This document shows positions 24,482-32,947 of a DNA stretch of 64,000 nucleotides, piece after piece. The position numbers and the translations under genes are program-made. The first letter of the stretch is position 1; every line of letters starts with the position of its first letter. This DNA is from JALZKA01 sp963715405 (GTDB taxonomy: Bacteria > Actinomycetota > Thermoleophilia > Solirubrobacterales > 70-9). The notes beneath the pieces are model-generated. The model did not search any database and was not told the origin of the DNA. It worked only from the letters and a program-made list of their open reading frames with translations. Location of the stretch: contig OY970239.1 in the NCBI GenBank assembly GCA_963715405.1, positions 124,001 through 188,000 of the forward strand. The letters run 5' to 3'.

Positions 24482-25716
24482 GGGCGCGGGTCGCGGCGCT
24501 CCTGGCGGCGGCGCTGCTCTCGCTCGGTCTGATCGCCGGCTGCGGCGGTGACGACGACGGCGATTCGATCAGCACCGTCACCGAGGAGACCGGCACCGGC
24601 TCGGGTGGCGGGAACAACGGGGGAGGCCCGCCGCTTCCCGAAGGCTCCGCCTTCGACGCGCAGGCCGTGTTCGAGCGCACCGCACCGGGCGTTGTCACCA
24701 TCACCTCGATCTTCGGCGGCGGCGGGGAAACGGATCCGCTCGACATCGCCGGCGCGCCTCAGGCAGGGCAGGGCTCGGGCTTCGTCATCTCCGACGAGGG
24801 AGAGATCGTCACGAACGCCCATGTCGTGACCGACGCCGAGGCGGCGGTCCTCGGCGAGATCGGCGGCGGCGGCGACATCAACCCGGCGAACGAGGTGTTC
24901 GTCGAGTTCCCGGACCGAAACAGGGTCGAGGCCGAGATCCTCGGGTTCGACCCGTTCGCGGACGTCGCGCTCATCAAGGTCGACCCCGAGGGCCTCGACC
25001 TCAAACCGGTCGAGCTGGGGGATATCGACGACGTGGAGGTGGGCGAGCAAGTAGCCGCGATCGGCAGCCCCTTCGGCGCGAGCCAGTCGCTTTCGGTTGG
25101 ATTCGTATCGCAGCTCGACCGCTCGATCCCCTCGCTTACCAGCTTCACCATCGACGGCGCGATCCAGACCGACGCGTCGATCAACCCAGGCAACTCGGGC
25201 GGGCCGCTCCTCGACTCCGAGAGCCGGGTGATCGGAGTAAACCAGCAGATCAACACGACCTCCGGCGGCAATCAGGGCGTTGGGTTCGCGGTGCCGATCG
25301 ATCTCGTGGAGCGCTCGGTTGAAGACCTGCGCGAGGATGGCGAAGCCGAATACCCGTTTGTAGGCGTCACGACCGTCTCGCTGTACCCCCAGCTGGCCGA
25401 GGAGCTCGACGCGGGTGTTGACACCGGGGCGCTTGTCCAGGAGGTGACGCCCGGCAGCCCCGCAGATGAAGCGGGCATCCAGGCTGGCGACCAGGAGATC
25501 GATTTTCAGTTCCTGCAGGGCGTCATGGCCGGCGGGGACATCATCGTCTCGGTTGACGGTCAGAAGATCGAGACAGACCTCGACCTACCACGAAGCGTGA
25601 CGCTCAGCGAGCCCGGCGAGGAGATCACGCTCGGGATCATTCGCGACGGCGAGGAGATGGATGTCGACGTGACCTTGGCCGAGCGGCCCGAGAACCTGCA
25701 GCGAGAACCGGGCTAG
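24478..25716 (+). CDS. HtrA/DegP-like serine protease lipoprotein with PDZ domain
   Basis: 412 residues. The signal sequence ends at the lipobox LIAGC (Cys22), followed by a Gly/Ser/Thr-rich linker. The trypsin-like domain has the triad His115 (TNAHVV), Asp162 (ADVALIKV) and Ser240 (GNSGGP). One C-terminal PDZ domain (about 300-405) contains GALVQEVTPGSPADEAGIQAGD. It should degrade or refold damaged proteins outside the membrane. A 15-residue insert (QEIDFQFLQGVMAGG) interrupts the usual PDZ GD-to-DIIVSVDG junction. The GTG start overlaps the kinase stop by 4 bases. Confidence 0.95.
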   Translation: MRARVAALLAAALLSLGLIAGCGGDDDGDSISTVTEETGTGSGGGNNGGGPPLPEGSAFDAQAVFERTAPGVVTITSIFGGGGETDPLDIAGAPQAGQGSGFVISDEGEIVTNAHVVTDAEAAVLGEIGGGGDINPANEVFVEFPDRNRVEAEILGFDPFADVALIKVDPEGLDLKPVELGDIDDVEVGEQVAAIGSPFGASQSLSVGFVSQLDRSIPSLTSFTIDGAIQTDASINPGNSGGPLLDSESRVIGVNQQINTTSGGNQGVGFAVPIDLVERSVEDLREDGEAEYPFVGVTTVSLYPQLAEELDAGVDTGALVQEVTPGSPADEAGIQAGDQEIDFQFLQGVMAGGDIIVSVDGQKIETDLDLPRSVTLSEPGEEITLGIIRDGEEMDVDVTLAERPENLQREPG

Positions 25717-25718
25717 CC

Positions 25719-25731
25719 CCGGGACGCCCGG
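25719..25731 (+). terminator. short GC-rich hairpin after the HtrA gene
   Basis: CCGGG-ACG-CCCGG, directly after the stop codon. There is no T-tract, so function is uncertain. Confidence 0.35.
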
Positions 25732-25771
25732 CCTCCCTCCGAGCACCGACACCAGGCTCCGAAGTCGTCCC

Positions 25772-25777
25772 TAGACT
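25772..25777 (+). promoter_or_regulatory. -10 box of treT, leaderless
   Basis: TAGACT lies 9 nt before the ATG at 25787, with no Shine-Dalgarno sequence between. Confidence 0.45.
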
Positions 25778-25786
25778 GCGCGCCCC

Positions 25787-27019
25787 ATGCTCCAAGAGGT
25801 CGCCCTTGGTCCGCGCTCGCTGGCCGACTACACGCACATCGTCGGCAAGGAGACGATCGAGGAGATCCGCGCGCTCGCCGAGCCGCTCGAGGGCAAGCGC
25901 GTCCTGCACGTAAACGCGACGGCGTTCGGCGGGGGCGTCTCGGAAATCCTCTACACGATCGTGCCGTTGATGCGCGACGTGGGCCTCGACACCCACTGGC
26001 AGGTGATCCTTGGCGCTGAGGAGTTCTTCAACGTCACGAAGCTCATGCATAACTCGCTCCAGGGCGCGCCGGAGTCGATCACCGACCAACAGTGGGAGGT
26101 GTTCCAGGGCTACAGCGCGATGAACGCGCGCGACCTCGAGGAGGGCTGGGACGTTGTGATCGTTCACGACCCGCAGCCCGCCGGCCTTCTTCAGAACGCG
26201 TCGAAGAAGTCGCGCCACTGGGTCTGGCGCTGTCATATCGACCTCTCAACGCCTAACCCGGCGACGATCGAGCGGCTCCGCCCGCTGATCGAGCCGTACG
26301 AGGCAAGCGTCTGGCACATGCAGCAGTACGTGCCGGAAGGGATCACAGAAGGGGTCAGGATCGTGCCGCCGGCGATCGACCCGCTATCGCCGAAGAACAT
26401 GGCGTTCTCGTCCGAGGACGCCGCGTTCGTCTCCGAGCAGTTCGGGATCGACCCCGAGCGGCCGCTCCTTTGCCAGGTGTCCCGCTTCGATCCGTGGAAG
26501 GACCCGATGGGGGTCATCGACGCTTGGCGCGCCGTCCGCAAAGAGGTACCGGACGCCCAGCTCGCGCTGGTCGGCTCGATGGCGACCGACGACCCGGAGG
26601 GCTGGGACTTCTTCAACCGCACGATGGCCCACGCCGACGGAGATCCTGACATCAAGATCCTCTCGAACCTCAACAACGTGGGCGCGATCGAGGTAAACGC
26701 TTTTCAGTCGCAGGCTGACGTGTGCATCCAGAAGTCGACGCGAGAGGGGTTCGGACTCACCGTCACCGAGGCGCTCTGGAAGGGACGCCCGACGATCGGC
26801 GGCGACGTCGGCGGCATTCCGCTCCAGATCGTGAACGGCGAGTCGGGGTTCCTCGTCTCGTCCGCTCAGGAGTGCGCCGACCGAAGCCTCGAGATCCTTC
26901 GTGATCCTGATTTGGCGAAGCGAATCGGGAAAGCAGGCAAGGAGCATGCGCGAAAGAACTTCCTCAGCCCCCGGCTTCTGCGGGACTGGCTCAAGATCTT
27001 CACGGAGCTCGAGGTCTGA
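25787..27019 (+). CDS. treT: trehalose glycosyltransferring synthase (TreT type, GT4)
   Basis: 410 residues. TreT enzymes make trehalose in one step from a nucleoside-diphosphate glucose and glucose. Family features are VLHVNATAFGGGVSEIL near residue 39 (donor/acceptor glycine loop), WRCHIDLSTPN, the FDPWKDPMGVI segment with the phosphate-binding Lys, and the GT4 E-x7-E motif in REGFGLTVTEALWKGRP. The length matches Rubrobacter and archaeal TreT. The next gene is a GT20 synthase on the same strand 18 bp away, so two trehalose-forming routes, or one composite route, are encoded side by side. Confidence 0.88.
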   Translation: MLQEVALGPRSLADYTHIVGKETIEEIRALAEPLEGKRVLHVNATAFGGGVSEILYTIVPLMRDVGLDTHWQVILGAEEFFNVTKLMHNSLQGAPESITDQQWEVFQGYSAMNARDLEEGWDVVIVHDPQPAGLLQNASKKSRHWVWRCHIDLSTPNPATIERLRPLIEPYEASVWHMQQYVPEGITEGVRIVPPAIDPLSPKNMAFSSEDAAFVSEQFGIDPERPLLCQVSRFDPWKDPMGVIDAWRAVRKEVPDAQLALVGSMATDDPEGWDFFNRTMAHADGDPDIKILSNLNNVGAIEVNAFQSQADVCIQKSTREGFGLTVTEALWKGRPTIGGDVGGIPLQIVNGESGFLVSSAQECADRSLEILRDPDLAKRIGKAGKEHARKNFLSPRLLRDWLKIFTELEV

Positions 27020-27024
27020 CGCCC

Positions 27025-27030
27025 TAGGTT
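27025..27030 (+). promoter_or_regulatory. -10 box of the GT20 gene, leaderless
   Basis: TAGGTT lies 7 nt before the ATG at 27038, so the gene may be transcribed separately from treT. Confidence 0.4.
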
Positions 27031-27037
27031 CTAGGCC

Positions 27038-28528
27038 ATGAACGAAAGACTCGTCATCGTCTCGAACCGGGGACCCGCTCAGTTCGAGCTGAACGACAAA
27101 GGCGAGCGGGAGGTAAAGCGGGGCGGCGGCGGCCTGGTGACGGCGCTGACCGGCCTCGTCGCCCAGCGGGACGCGCTTTGGATCGCGTCCGCGATGACCG
27201 ACGAGGACGCCGAGGTCGAGCGGGAGTCGGGCGGCGAACCGATCCATCTCGAGCTCGACGGGGTGGACTACGAGGTTCTTCTGGTCGAGTCCGATCCGGT
27301 CGCCTACGACCGTTTCTACAACGTGATCGCCAACCCGATCCTGTGGTTCATCCAGCACTACCTCTGGGATCTCTCAAACGCGCCGGACATCCGCCAGGAG
27401 GAGGCTGACGCTTGGGACGAGGGATATGTCGCCGTGAACAAGGACCTCGCCGACGCCGTCCTGCGGACCATCGCGGGTGACCCGGAGCCGCTCGTGATGC
27501 TCCACGACTATCACCTCTACACCTGCCCGGCGCTCATCCGCGAGGCACGCCCGGACGTCTTCCTTCAGCATTTCGTTCACATCCCCTGGTCGCAGGCGGA
27601 CTCGTGGCGAGTCCTGCCCGCGCGGATGCGCGAGGACATCTACTGCGGAATGCTCGCGAACGACATCATCGGCTTTCACACCCGCGCCTACTGCCGGAAC
27701 TTCCTCCACTGCTGCCGCCACCTCATGGAGCTCGAGGTGGACTACGACCGCGGGATCGTCTTCCACGACGGCGGTGAGACCTGGGTGCGCGCCTACCCGC
27801 TTGGGATCGATGCCGAGCGCCTCGACCGGGCAGCCGCGTCGGAGGAGGTCGCGATGTACGAGAAGGAGCTGCTGCGGCGCCGGCGCGACCACCTGATCAT
27901 CCGCGTCGACCGGGCCGACCTTTCGAAGAACGTCCTGCGTGGCTTCACCGCCTTCGACACCTTCCTCTCCCAGCACCCCGAGTTCCGCGAGCGGGTCACG
28001 TTCATCGCCCACCTTCAGCCCTCGCGCCTCGACGTGCCCGAGTACGCCGAATACATGGAGCGGATCGAGGCGCTCGTCGCCGTCGTCAACCACCGGCACG
28101 GGACTACGGACTGGATGCCGATTGACCTTCGCATCTACGAGAACTTCCCCGAGGCGGTCGCCCGCTACAAGCATTTCGACCTCCTGATGGTGACCTCGCT
28201 CTTCGACGGCATGAACCTGGTCGCAAAGGAAGCCCCTGCGGTCTCCACTCGCGACGGGGTCGTGATGCTCTCCGAGAACACGGGGTCGCACGAGGAGCTC
28301 GGCGACTGCACGCTCTCCGTCAACCCGTTCGACATTCAGGAGCAGGCCGACACGATCTACCGGGCCCTCACGATGGATCCCGAGGAGCGCTCGCTCCGCG
28401 CCAAGCGCCTGCGCGAGATCGTTCGCGACCGCGACCCCGGCGTATGGATCGAAGAGCAGCTAGCTGACATCCGCCTGAAGCGCGAGGGAGCGTCTCACGA
28501 GCTCCGCACCGAGGCGCGGCACTCGTGA
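27038..28528 (+). CDS. otsA: GT20 glycosyltransferase, trehalose-6-phosphate synthase-like
   Basis: 496 residues. GT20 enzymes join UDP- or GDP-glucose to glucose 6-phosphate. The N-terminal GGGGLVTAL loop, the HDYHLYTCP and HIPWSQADSW segments, and the donor-site LFDGMNLVAKE motif are intact. The motif that carries the phosphate-contacting Arg and Lys in E. coli OtsA (RLDYSKG) reads RVDRADLSKNVLRG, an apparent two-residue insertion with the final Gly replaced. No OtsB phosphatase is in the window. The product could be trehalose 6-phosphate, or a related phosphate such as glucosylglycerol phosphate. Confidence 0.85.
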   Translation: MNERLVIVSNRGPAQFELNDKGEREVKRGGGGLVTALTGLVAQRDALWIASAMTDEDAEVERESGGEPIHLELDGVDYEVLLVESDPVAYDRFYNVIANPILWFIQHYLWDLSNAPDIRQEEADAWDEGYVAVNKDLADAVLRTIAGDPEPLVMLHDYHLYTCPALIREARPDVFLQHFVHIPWSQADSWRVLPARMREDIYCGMLANDIIGFHTRAYCRNFLHCCRHLMELEVDYDRGIVFHDGGETWVRAYPLGIDAERLDRAAASEEVAMYEKELLRRRRDHLIIRVDRADLSKNVLRGFTAFDTFLSQHPEFRERVTFIAHLQPSRLDVPEYAEYMERIEALVAVVNHRHGTTDWMPIDLRIYENFPEAVARYKHFDLLMVTSLFDGMNLVAKEAPAVSTRDGVVMLSENTGSHEELGDCTLSVNPFDIQEQADTIYRALTMDPEERSLRAKRLREIVRDRDPGVWIEEQLADIRLKREGASHELRTEARHS

Positions 28529-28540
28529 GATTGCGCCGTT

Positions 28541-30052
28541 CTAGGGACGGACTATCAGGTGTCTGATCTCGGAGCGACCCGGCAGGTACGGGTAGCCGTC
28601 GTGGCGGGCGACGACGGCGCGGAATCCGTAGCGGCGGGTCCGGGTCGTGTTCCGGAACGTGTATGAGCCGCTCCAGCGCCCTTTGCGGTTGGTGCGGCCG
28701 TCTCCGATCCTGACCCAGCGACCCTTGCCCTTGGCCTCTACCGCCACCTGCCGGTTCGCCGCGGCCGGTCCCGGGATATCCACGTCAAACCTGACGGTGT
28801 CCCCGTTTTCGAGACCGCGCCTGGGGCTGAATCTCAAGCGGGGAACCGCTTCGGAGCGCAGGTCGAGGAAGCGCTCCTCGACGTCCTGAGCGCCGCGCCA
28901 GTGGGCGACCCTTACCTCGCGGCTCGGCCCAGGCTCGATTCTCGCTTGAAAGCGACCGTCGGAGCCCGTGACGGGCGTGGCGACGACGCGCTCGGCAGGG
29001 CCATCGGTCGAGATCCGAGTGGCGACGCAGATGCGCGCGCCGCTGACCGGGTTGCCGGCGGAGTCGAAGACGGCGCCCGTCACGTGATTGACGGCGTTGC
29101 TCCGCGACGTAATCTCGGTCCCGGCGCCCTTGAAGCGAGCGCTGAGCACGGACCCGGCGGGTTCTGAGAGCGGACACTCGTTGTCGATCCGCACGGTGCG
29201 GGTCTCGCAGGTGCGGTTTGCCGTCGCCTGGGGCGCGAAGTCCGACGCGCAGATCCGCAGCTGGTTCGGGCCCTGGCGGAAGTCGGCGGCCGTCGTATCG
29301 ATCTCGAACTGCGGGGTTGCGCTTTGCGGGCAAGGACGCAGGCGGAGCGCGATGCTGTTGTGGAGATGGCAATCGAGAACCCGCGCCTGGACCGGGGCGT
29401 CGTTCACCTCGACCGAAATCGAGCGCACTCCCGAGCCCGAGTCGATCGCGTTGACCTCGAGCAGCTGGTCGCCGCGGCGGGACCCCGGCTCGAGCATGCT
29501 GCCGCCGAGCTGTACCTGAGGAGCCGAATCGTCGCGAAGCGTGAACGCGATGCGCCGCATGTAGATGAAGGCGTCTCGACCCTCTCCGCAGTCTCTGCGG
29601 TTCGAGCACGCCAAGCGCCCGGAGAAGTAGCGGCCATTAAGCCCCGCCCAGTCGACCGTATGAAGGCTTCCCTGGACCCGGGGCAGGGGCACGCGTGAGC
29701 CGCCATCGAGCCCAACGTGGATCTGGGGTACGTGAGCGTCGGCGCGCGAGGCCATGATTCGCGCCGCGGCGCGAATCATGTCTGTGCCGGCAGGCGCCGT
29801 GATTGTCCAGGCGCCGAAGCGCCCGGTCGGCGTGCGCGCGCCGCGAGGAACGTGTGTGACGCCGAGCCCGCGTCCGGCGCAGGTCGCGCTCGAGCGGTAC
29901 TGGGGTGAGCTCGACTGAAAGGACGCATCCGCGTGGCCGGCGCCTACGCGCTCGAGGCACTGGATCGCCCGGTAGACACCGCCGTTGGCGACAGGTGCGC
30001 CACCCGCGATCAGCGCGAGCGCGAGAGCGGCGGTGATGATCGTTCGCTTCAT
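28541..30052 (-). CDS. large secreted beta-sandwich protein
   Basis: 503 residues. A signal peptide (1-24) is cleaved after VANGG or nearby. Residues about 25-190 form a Cys-containing domain with a concanavalin/jelly-roll look. A region (about 195-300) follows with SGVRSISVEVNDAPV and multiple paired cysteines, then a carboxypeptidase-regulatory-like repeat (about 330-400, VTGAVFDSAGNPVSGARICVAT). The C-terminal Ig-like/PKD-like segment ends GRSEIRHLIVRP. No catalytic residues are visible. Such multi-sandwich exported proteins are common in Solirubrobacterales. It is cotranscribed with the Pro-rich protein at 30073-30612, 20 bp upstream. Confidence 0.8.
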   Translation of the reverse strand: MKRTIITAALALALIAGGAPVANGGVYRAIQCLERVGAGHADASFQSSSPQYRSSATCAGRGLGVTHVPRGARTPTGRFGAWTITAPAGTDMIRAAARIMASRADAHVPQIHVGLDGGSRVPLPRVQGSLHTVDWAGLNGRYFSGRLACSNRRDCGEGRDAFIYMRRIAFTLRDDSAPQVQLGGSMLEPGSRRGDQLLEVNAIDSGSGVRSISVEVNDAPVQARVLDCHLHNSIALRLRPCPQSATPQFEIDTTAADFRQGPNQLRICASDFAPQATANRTCETRTVRIDNECPLSEPAGSVLSARFKGAGTEITSRSNAVNHVTGAVFDSAGNPVSGARICVATRISTDGPAERVVATPVTGSDGRFQARIEPGPSREVRVAHWRGAQDVEERFLDLRSEAVPRLRFSPRRGLENGDTVRFDVDIPGPAAANRQVAVEAKGKGRWVRIGDGRTNRKGRWSGSYTFRNTTRTRRYGFRAVVARHDGYPYLPGRSEIRHLIVRP

Positions 30053-30072
30053 CGTTGTCCCTTCTGGTTGGT

Positions 30073-30612
30073 CTAGTGCTCGAATCCGAACTCGGGAGGG
30101 GAGGAAGGCCGGGGAGGCTGTGGCGGCGCGGACGGCCTCGGTGGCGAGGAAGGCTTTGACTCGGACGGCGACTGGGGAGGCGGCGGGGGAGCGGCCGGAG
30201 GGGGCGCCGGAGCGGACGAAGGCGCCGGCTGCGGCGGAGCTGTGACGGGCGTTGGGGCAGCCGGCGGCGCAGGCGAGGCGGGAGGCTCAGAGGCCTGATC
30301 CGGACGCTTCGGTTCGGGCTTGTCCCGGCTGGGATCTCCTGCGGGCTTCGGCTCGGGTTCGCGCTCAGGACGGTCCTTAACGGGATCCAGAGCTGCAAGG
30401 CGCCCGAGCCCGACGAGGTCCTCGCCGGCCGGAGGGGGAGCGACCGGCGAGGAACCGAGAGGGCCAAGGCCCACGTCGGGGGGCAGGGGCGGAGGCTCGG
30501 GCGTCTCGAGGAAGCCGGCCAGAAGCACGAGGGCGGCTACGGCAAGAGCCGCGAGAGCGGCCAGCCTGGCCGCCGCCGTCCATCTGATCGCGAGTCGAGT
30601 TCGCCCACCCAT
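30073..30612 (-). CDS. Pro-rich single-pass membrane protein
   Basis: 179 residues. One membrane helix (about 13-34) is followed by an exported tail with very high proline, serine, alanine and glutamate content (SPAPPAAPTPVTAPPQPAP and similar), probably unfolded and spanning the cell wall. It ends in EFGFEH. No family recognised. The gene is upstream of the secreted protein at 28541-30052 on the same strand. Confidence 0.6.
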   Translation of the reverse strand: MGGRTRLAIRWTAAARLAALAALAVAALVLLAGFLETPEPPPLPPDVGLGPLGSSPVAPPPAGEDLVGLGRLAALDPVKDRPEREPEPKPAGDPSRDKPEPKRPDQASEPPASPAPPAAPTPVTAPPQPAPSSAPAPPPAAPPPPPQSPSESKPSSPPRPSAPPQPPRPSSPPEFGFEH

Positions 30613-30647
30613 GCGAACACGACAACCCCGCGCCGGCGTTGCACGCC

Positions 30648-30670
30648 CCCCTGTCAGGGGCCGAACCCCT
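30648..30670 (+). promoter_or_regulatory. alternative hairpins upstream of rpsF
   Basis: CCCC-TGTCA-GGGG (30648-30660) and AGGGG-CCGAA-CCCCT (30656-30670) share the GGGG run and cannot form together. The second displays CCG in its loop, as in S6:S18-binding rpsF leaders known from other bacteria. However, a leaderless -10 box lies downstream of it, so it would be transcribed only from another promoter. Confidence 0.3.
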
Positions 30671-30673
30671 AGC

Positions 30674-30679
30674 TATCCT
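30674..30679 (+). promoter_or_regulatory. -10 box of rpsF, leaderless
   Basis: TATCCT lies 11 nt before the TTG start at 30691. Confidence 0.4.
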
Positions 30680-30690
30680 CCGCGACCGCT

Positions 30691-31308
30691 TTGGCCAAGG
30701 CAGCCCCCGAATACGAACTCGTTCTCATGCTCGATCCCGAGGCGCCCGACGAGCGCCGCGACGAGATCGCGGTGAACGCTCGGCGGCGCATCGAGGAGGG
30801 GGCGACGCTCAAGCAAGAGCGCGCCTGGGGTACACGCAAGATGGCTTACGAGATCGATCAGCGAAACGAGGCCGATTACCGCTTCTTCCGCTTCGAGCAG
30901 GGAGCCGGCGTCCTCGACGACCTCAACCACAACCTCAAGATCACGGACGGCGTCCTTCGGTTCCGCATCTACAAGGTGGACCCGCGCGCCCCGGTGATCG
31001 ACCCGCCGCCGCCATTCTCGCTCGCCGCTGCGGGCGGCGACCGTCCTCGTGGCCGGCGCGATGATCGCGGCTATGACGATCGCCCGCCGCGCGGACCCGA
31101 GCCCGAGGCGGAAGCGCCCTCCGCCGAGGCCGAGCCTGCGCCAGAGGCACCGCCGCCTCCGGCCACCGACGCCGCGCCGGCGGACGCAGAGCCCGTCGCC
31201 GAGGCACCCGCTGCCGCACCCGCGGAGGTACCTGACGAGGCCCCTGCCTCAGAAGACGCTTCGGATTCCGGCGACGCCCCGGTCTCCGGCGACGCCCCGG
31301 ACTCCTAA
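30691..31308 (+). CDS. rpsF: 30S ribosomal protein S6 with long acidic C-terminal extension
   Basis: 205 residues against about 95-100 for normal S6. Residues 1-95 are a complete S6 fold (EYELVLMLDPEAPDE, GTRKMAYEIDQRNEADY, HNLKITDGVLRFRI). From about 100 to the end the protein is Ala/Pro/Glu-rich, with a doubled SGDAP motif at the C-terminus, and probably disordered. The start is the TTG at 30691 (AKAAPEYELV). S6 binds 16S rRNA with S18 and leads the rpsF-ssb-rpsR-rplI block. Confidence 0.95.
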   Translation: MAKAAPEYELVLMLDPEAPDERRDEIAVNARRRIEEGATLKQERAWGTRKMAYEIDQRNEADYRFFRFEQGAGVLDDLNHNLKITDGVLRFRIYKVDPRAPVIDPPPPFSLAAAGGDRPRGRRDDRGYDDRPPRGPEPEAEAPSAEAEPAPEAPPPPATDAAPADAEPVAEAPAAAPAEVPDEAPASEDASDSGDAPVSGDAPDS

Positions 31309-31415
31309 GCGACTTCGGTATTTCCGCTTTTCTTTCGTCAGAGGGGGCGAGATCGCGCCGACTCCGTCCTTAGACTGACCAAAGAGAACTTCAAGACTCC
31401 GAAAGGGCTGAGAGC

Positions 31416-31895
31416 ATGGCCGGAAGCAACATCAACGTAGTCGTCGTCACGGGAAACCTCACGGCTGACCCCGAGCTGAGGGAGACCCCTGGGGGAACGC
31501 CCGTCTGCAAGCTGCGGATCGCCGTCAACACAAGCCGTAAGACCGCCGATGGGAGCTGGGAGGAGAAGCCCAACTACTTCAACGTCACGGTCTGGGGCGC
31601 TCAGGGTGCGAACTGCGCCACGTACCTCCGCAAGGGCCGCCCCGTCGCGATCAATGGCCGGCTCGACTGGCACGAGTGGACGGACAAGGAAGGGAACAAG
31701 CGCCAGTCGGTTGAGATCATCGCGAACACGGTGCAGTTCCTCGGCAGTCGCGACGGTTCGGGCGGCGGCGGCAACGGGAATGGGGGCGGCGGCTTCGCGG
31801 GCGACTCCGATCTGCCCGCTGACACGTCGGACTTCGACTCGCCTGCGCCCGCATCGGTGGGCTCGTCCTCGTCGGACGACGACATCCCGTTCTAA
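31416..31895 (+). CDS. ssb: single-stranded DNA-binding protein
   Basis: 159 residues. The OB fold spans residues 1-110 (NINVVVVTGNLTADPELRETPGG, YFNVTVWGAQGANCATYLRKGRPV). A Gly/Asn-rich linker and the acidic tip DDDIPF, which recruits other replication proteins, complete it. It covers single-stranded DNA at the fork, and dnaB and a helicase-loader gene lie just downstream. AAAGGG precedes the ATG as a ribosome-binding site. Confidence 0.97.
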   Translation: MAGSNINVVVVTGNLTADPELRETPGGTPVCKLRIAVNTSRKTADGSWEEKPNYFNVTVWGAQGANCATYLRKGRPVAINGRLDWHEWTDKEGNKRQSVEIIANTVQFLGSRDGSGGGGNGNGGGGFAGDSDLPADTSDFDSPAPASVGSSSSDDDIPF

Positions 31896-31911
31896 GCCGG
31901 GCTTAGCCTCG

Positions 31912-31940
31912 AGGGAGGCGTCCCAAGCCGGCGCCTCCCT
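31912..31940 (+). terminator. stem-loop after ssb
   Basis: AGGGAGGCG (31912-31920) pairs with CGCCTCCCT (31932-31940), a perfect 9-bp stem with an 11-nt loop, directly after the ssb stop. A -10 box begins on its last base. Confidence 0.55.
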
Positions 31941-31945
31941 ATACT
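31940..31945 (+). promoter_or_regulatory. -10 box for rpsR-rplI
   Basis: TATACT immediately follows the ssb hairpin. It gives a transcript with a leader of about 75 nt before rpsR, unlike the leaderless pattern elsewhere. Confidence 0.45.
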
Positions 31946-32026
31946 CGTGCGTACGCGTCGCCCCTGCGAGAGGGCGGCGCATTCGTATGTCATGACCCGC
32001 ATTCACGCTTCAAGAGAGGGTTCCTA

Positions 32027-32332
32027 GTGGCCCGCAAGTCACCTCCGCGTCCCGAGCAGGGCCAGTCGTCGAGCCGTTCCGGCTCGGGCCCTCGCCGCGG
32101 CGGTCCCGGCGGCAGGCGAGGCGAGCGGATCCGCCCGCGCAAGTACACGCGGATCAACTCGGAGACGATCGACTACAAGGATCTCCTCCTGCTCCGCCGC
32201 TTCATCTCAGACCGTGGCAAGGTTCGCTCGCGCCGCGTCACCGGCCTTTCCCGCCAGCACCAGCGCGAGCTCGCGCTGGCCGTAAAGAGGGCGCGCGAGC
32301 TGGCGATGCTGCCCTACGTCGGCGACCGCTAA
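32027..32332 (+). CDS. rpsR: 30S ribosomal protein S18 with basic N-terminal extension
   Basis: 101 residues. The first 38 are a Gly/Ser/Arg/Pro-rich extension; the rest is a typical S18 (YKDLLLLRRFISDRGKVRSRRVTGLSRQHQRELALAVKRAR). No CxxC zinc site is present, so this is the zinc-independent form. The GTG at 32027 is preceded by AGAGGG. It lies 10 bp before rplI. Confidence 0.96.
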   Translation: MARKSPPRPEQGQSSSRSGSGPRRGGPGGRRGERIRPRKYTRINSETIDYKDLLLLRRFISDRGKVRSRRVTGLSRQHQRELALAVKRARELAMLPYVGDR

Positions 32333-32342
32333 GGCGACGCGC

Positions 32343-32795
32343 ATGGCGCAGGCAATCCTTCTGAAAGACGTCGAAGACCTCGGTGAAGCCGGGGACGCCG
32401 TCGACGTCTCGCCGGGGTATCTCCGGAACTTCCTGGTGCCGCGAAAGCTCGCCCAGCCCGCCACGAGCGGTGCGCTGGAAGAGGCGCAGCGCCGCCGTCA
32501 GGCTGCCGAGACGGCCGCTCGGGAAGCCGAGGAGCGAGCCGGCGAGACCGCCGCGCTGCTCGCAAAGACAGTGCTGACGATCCAGCATCGCGCGGGCGAG
32601 GACGGAAAGCTCTTCGGCTCGGTCACCAACGCCGAGATCGCCGACGCGATCACCGAGGCGCGCGGCCTCAAGATCGACCGCAAGAAGATCAAGCTCGAGG
32701 ACCCGATCCGCGAGGTCGGGACCTACATGGTCGAGGTCGAGCTCGGCGGGGGCCAAACCGCCCGCGTAAAGACGATCGTCGCCGAAGCCCACTAG
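32343..32795 (+). CDS. rplI: 50S ribosomal protein L9
   Basis: 150 residues. The N-terminal rRNA-binding domain is canonical (ILLKDVEDLGEAGDAVDV then GYLRNFLVPRKLA), followed by the connecting helix and C-terminal domain. L9 projects from the large subunit at L1 and limits frameshifting. It is the last gene of the ribosomal run; a 182-bp non-coding gap with weak secondary structure separates it from dnaB. Confidence 0.97.
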   Translation: MAQAILLKDVEDLGEAGDAVDVSPGYLRNFLVPRKLAQPATSGALEEAQRRRQAAETAAREAEERAGETAALLAKTVLTIQHRAGEDGKLFGSVTNAEIADAITEARGLKIDRKKIKLEDPIREVGTYMVEVELGGGQTARVKTIVAEAH

Positions 32796-32947
32796 GGCTC
32801 TCTTCCGCATCTTTCTTTTTCCCGTCTGAGCGGGTTCTCCGCCAGCGGCGAGGGTCAGGTTCTGCTTCGATCGGAGACCAACTTCTGCGGGGGCGAGTTC
32901 CGCCGCTCCCTGCCCTCTAATCCATGGATCACTACCGACACACGCTC

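Noticed and set aside
23410..25050. 546-codon minus-strand frame opposite the kinase and HtrA genes
   Set aside because: Ser/Arg-rich translation with no domain, opposite two certain genes.
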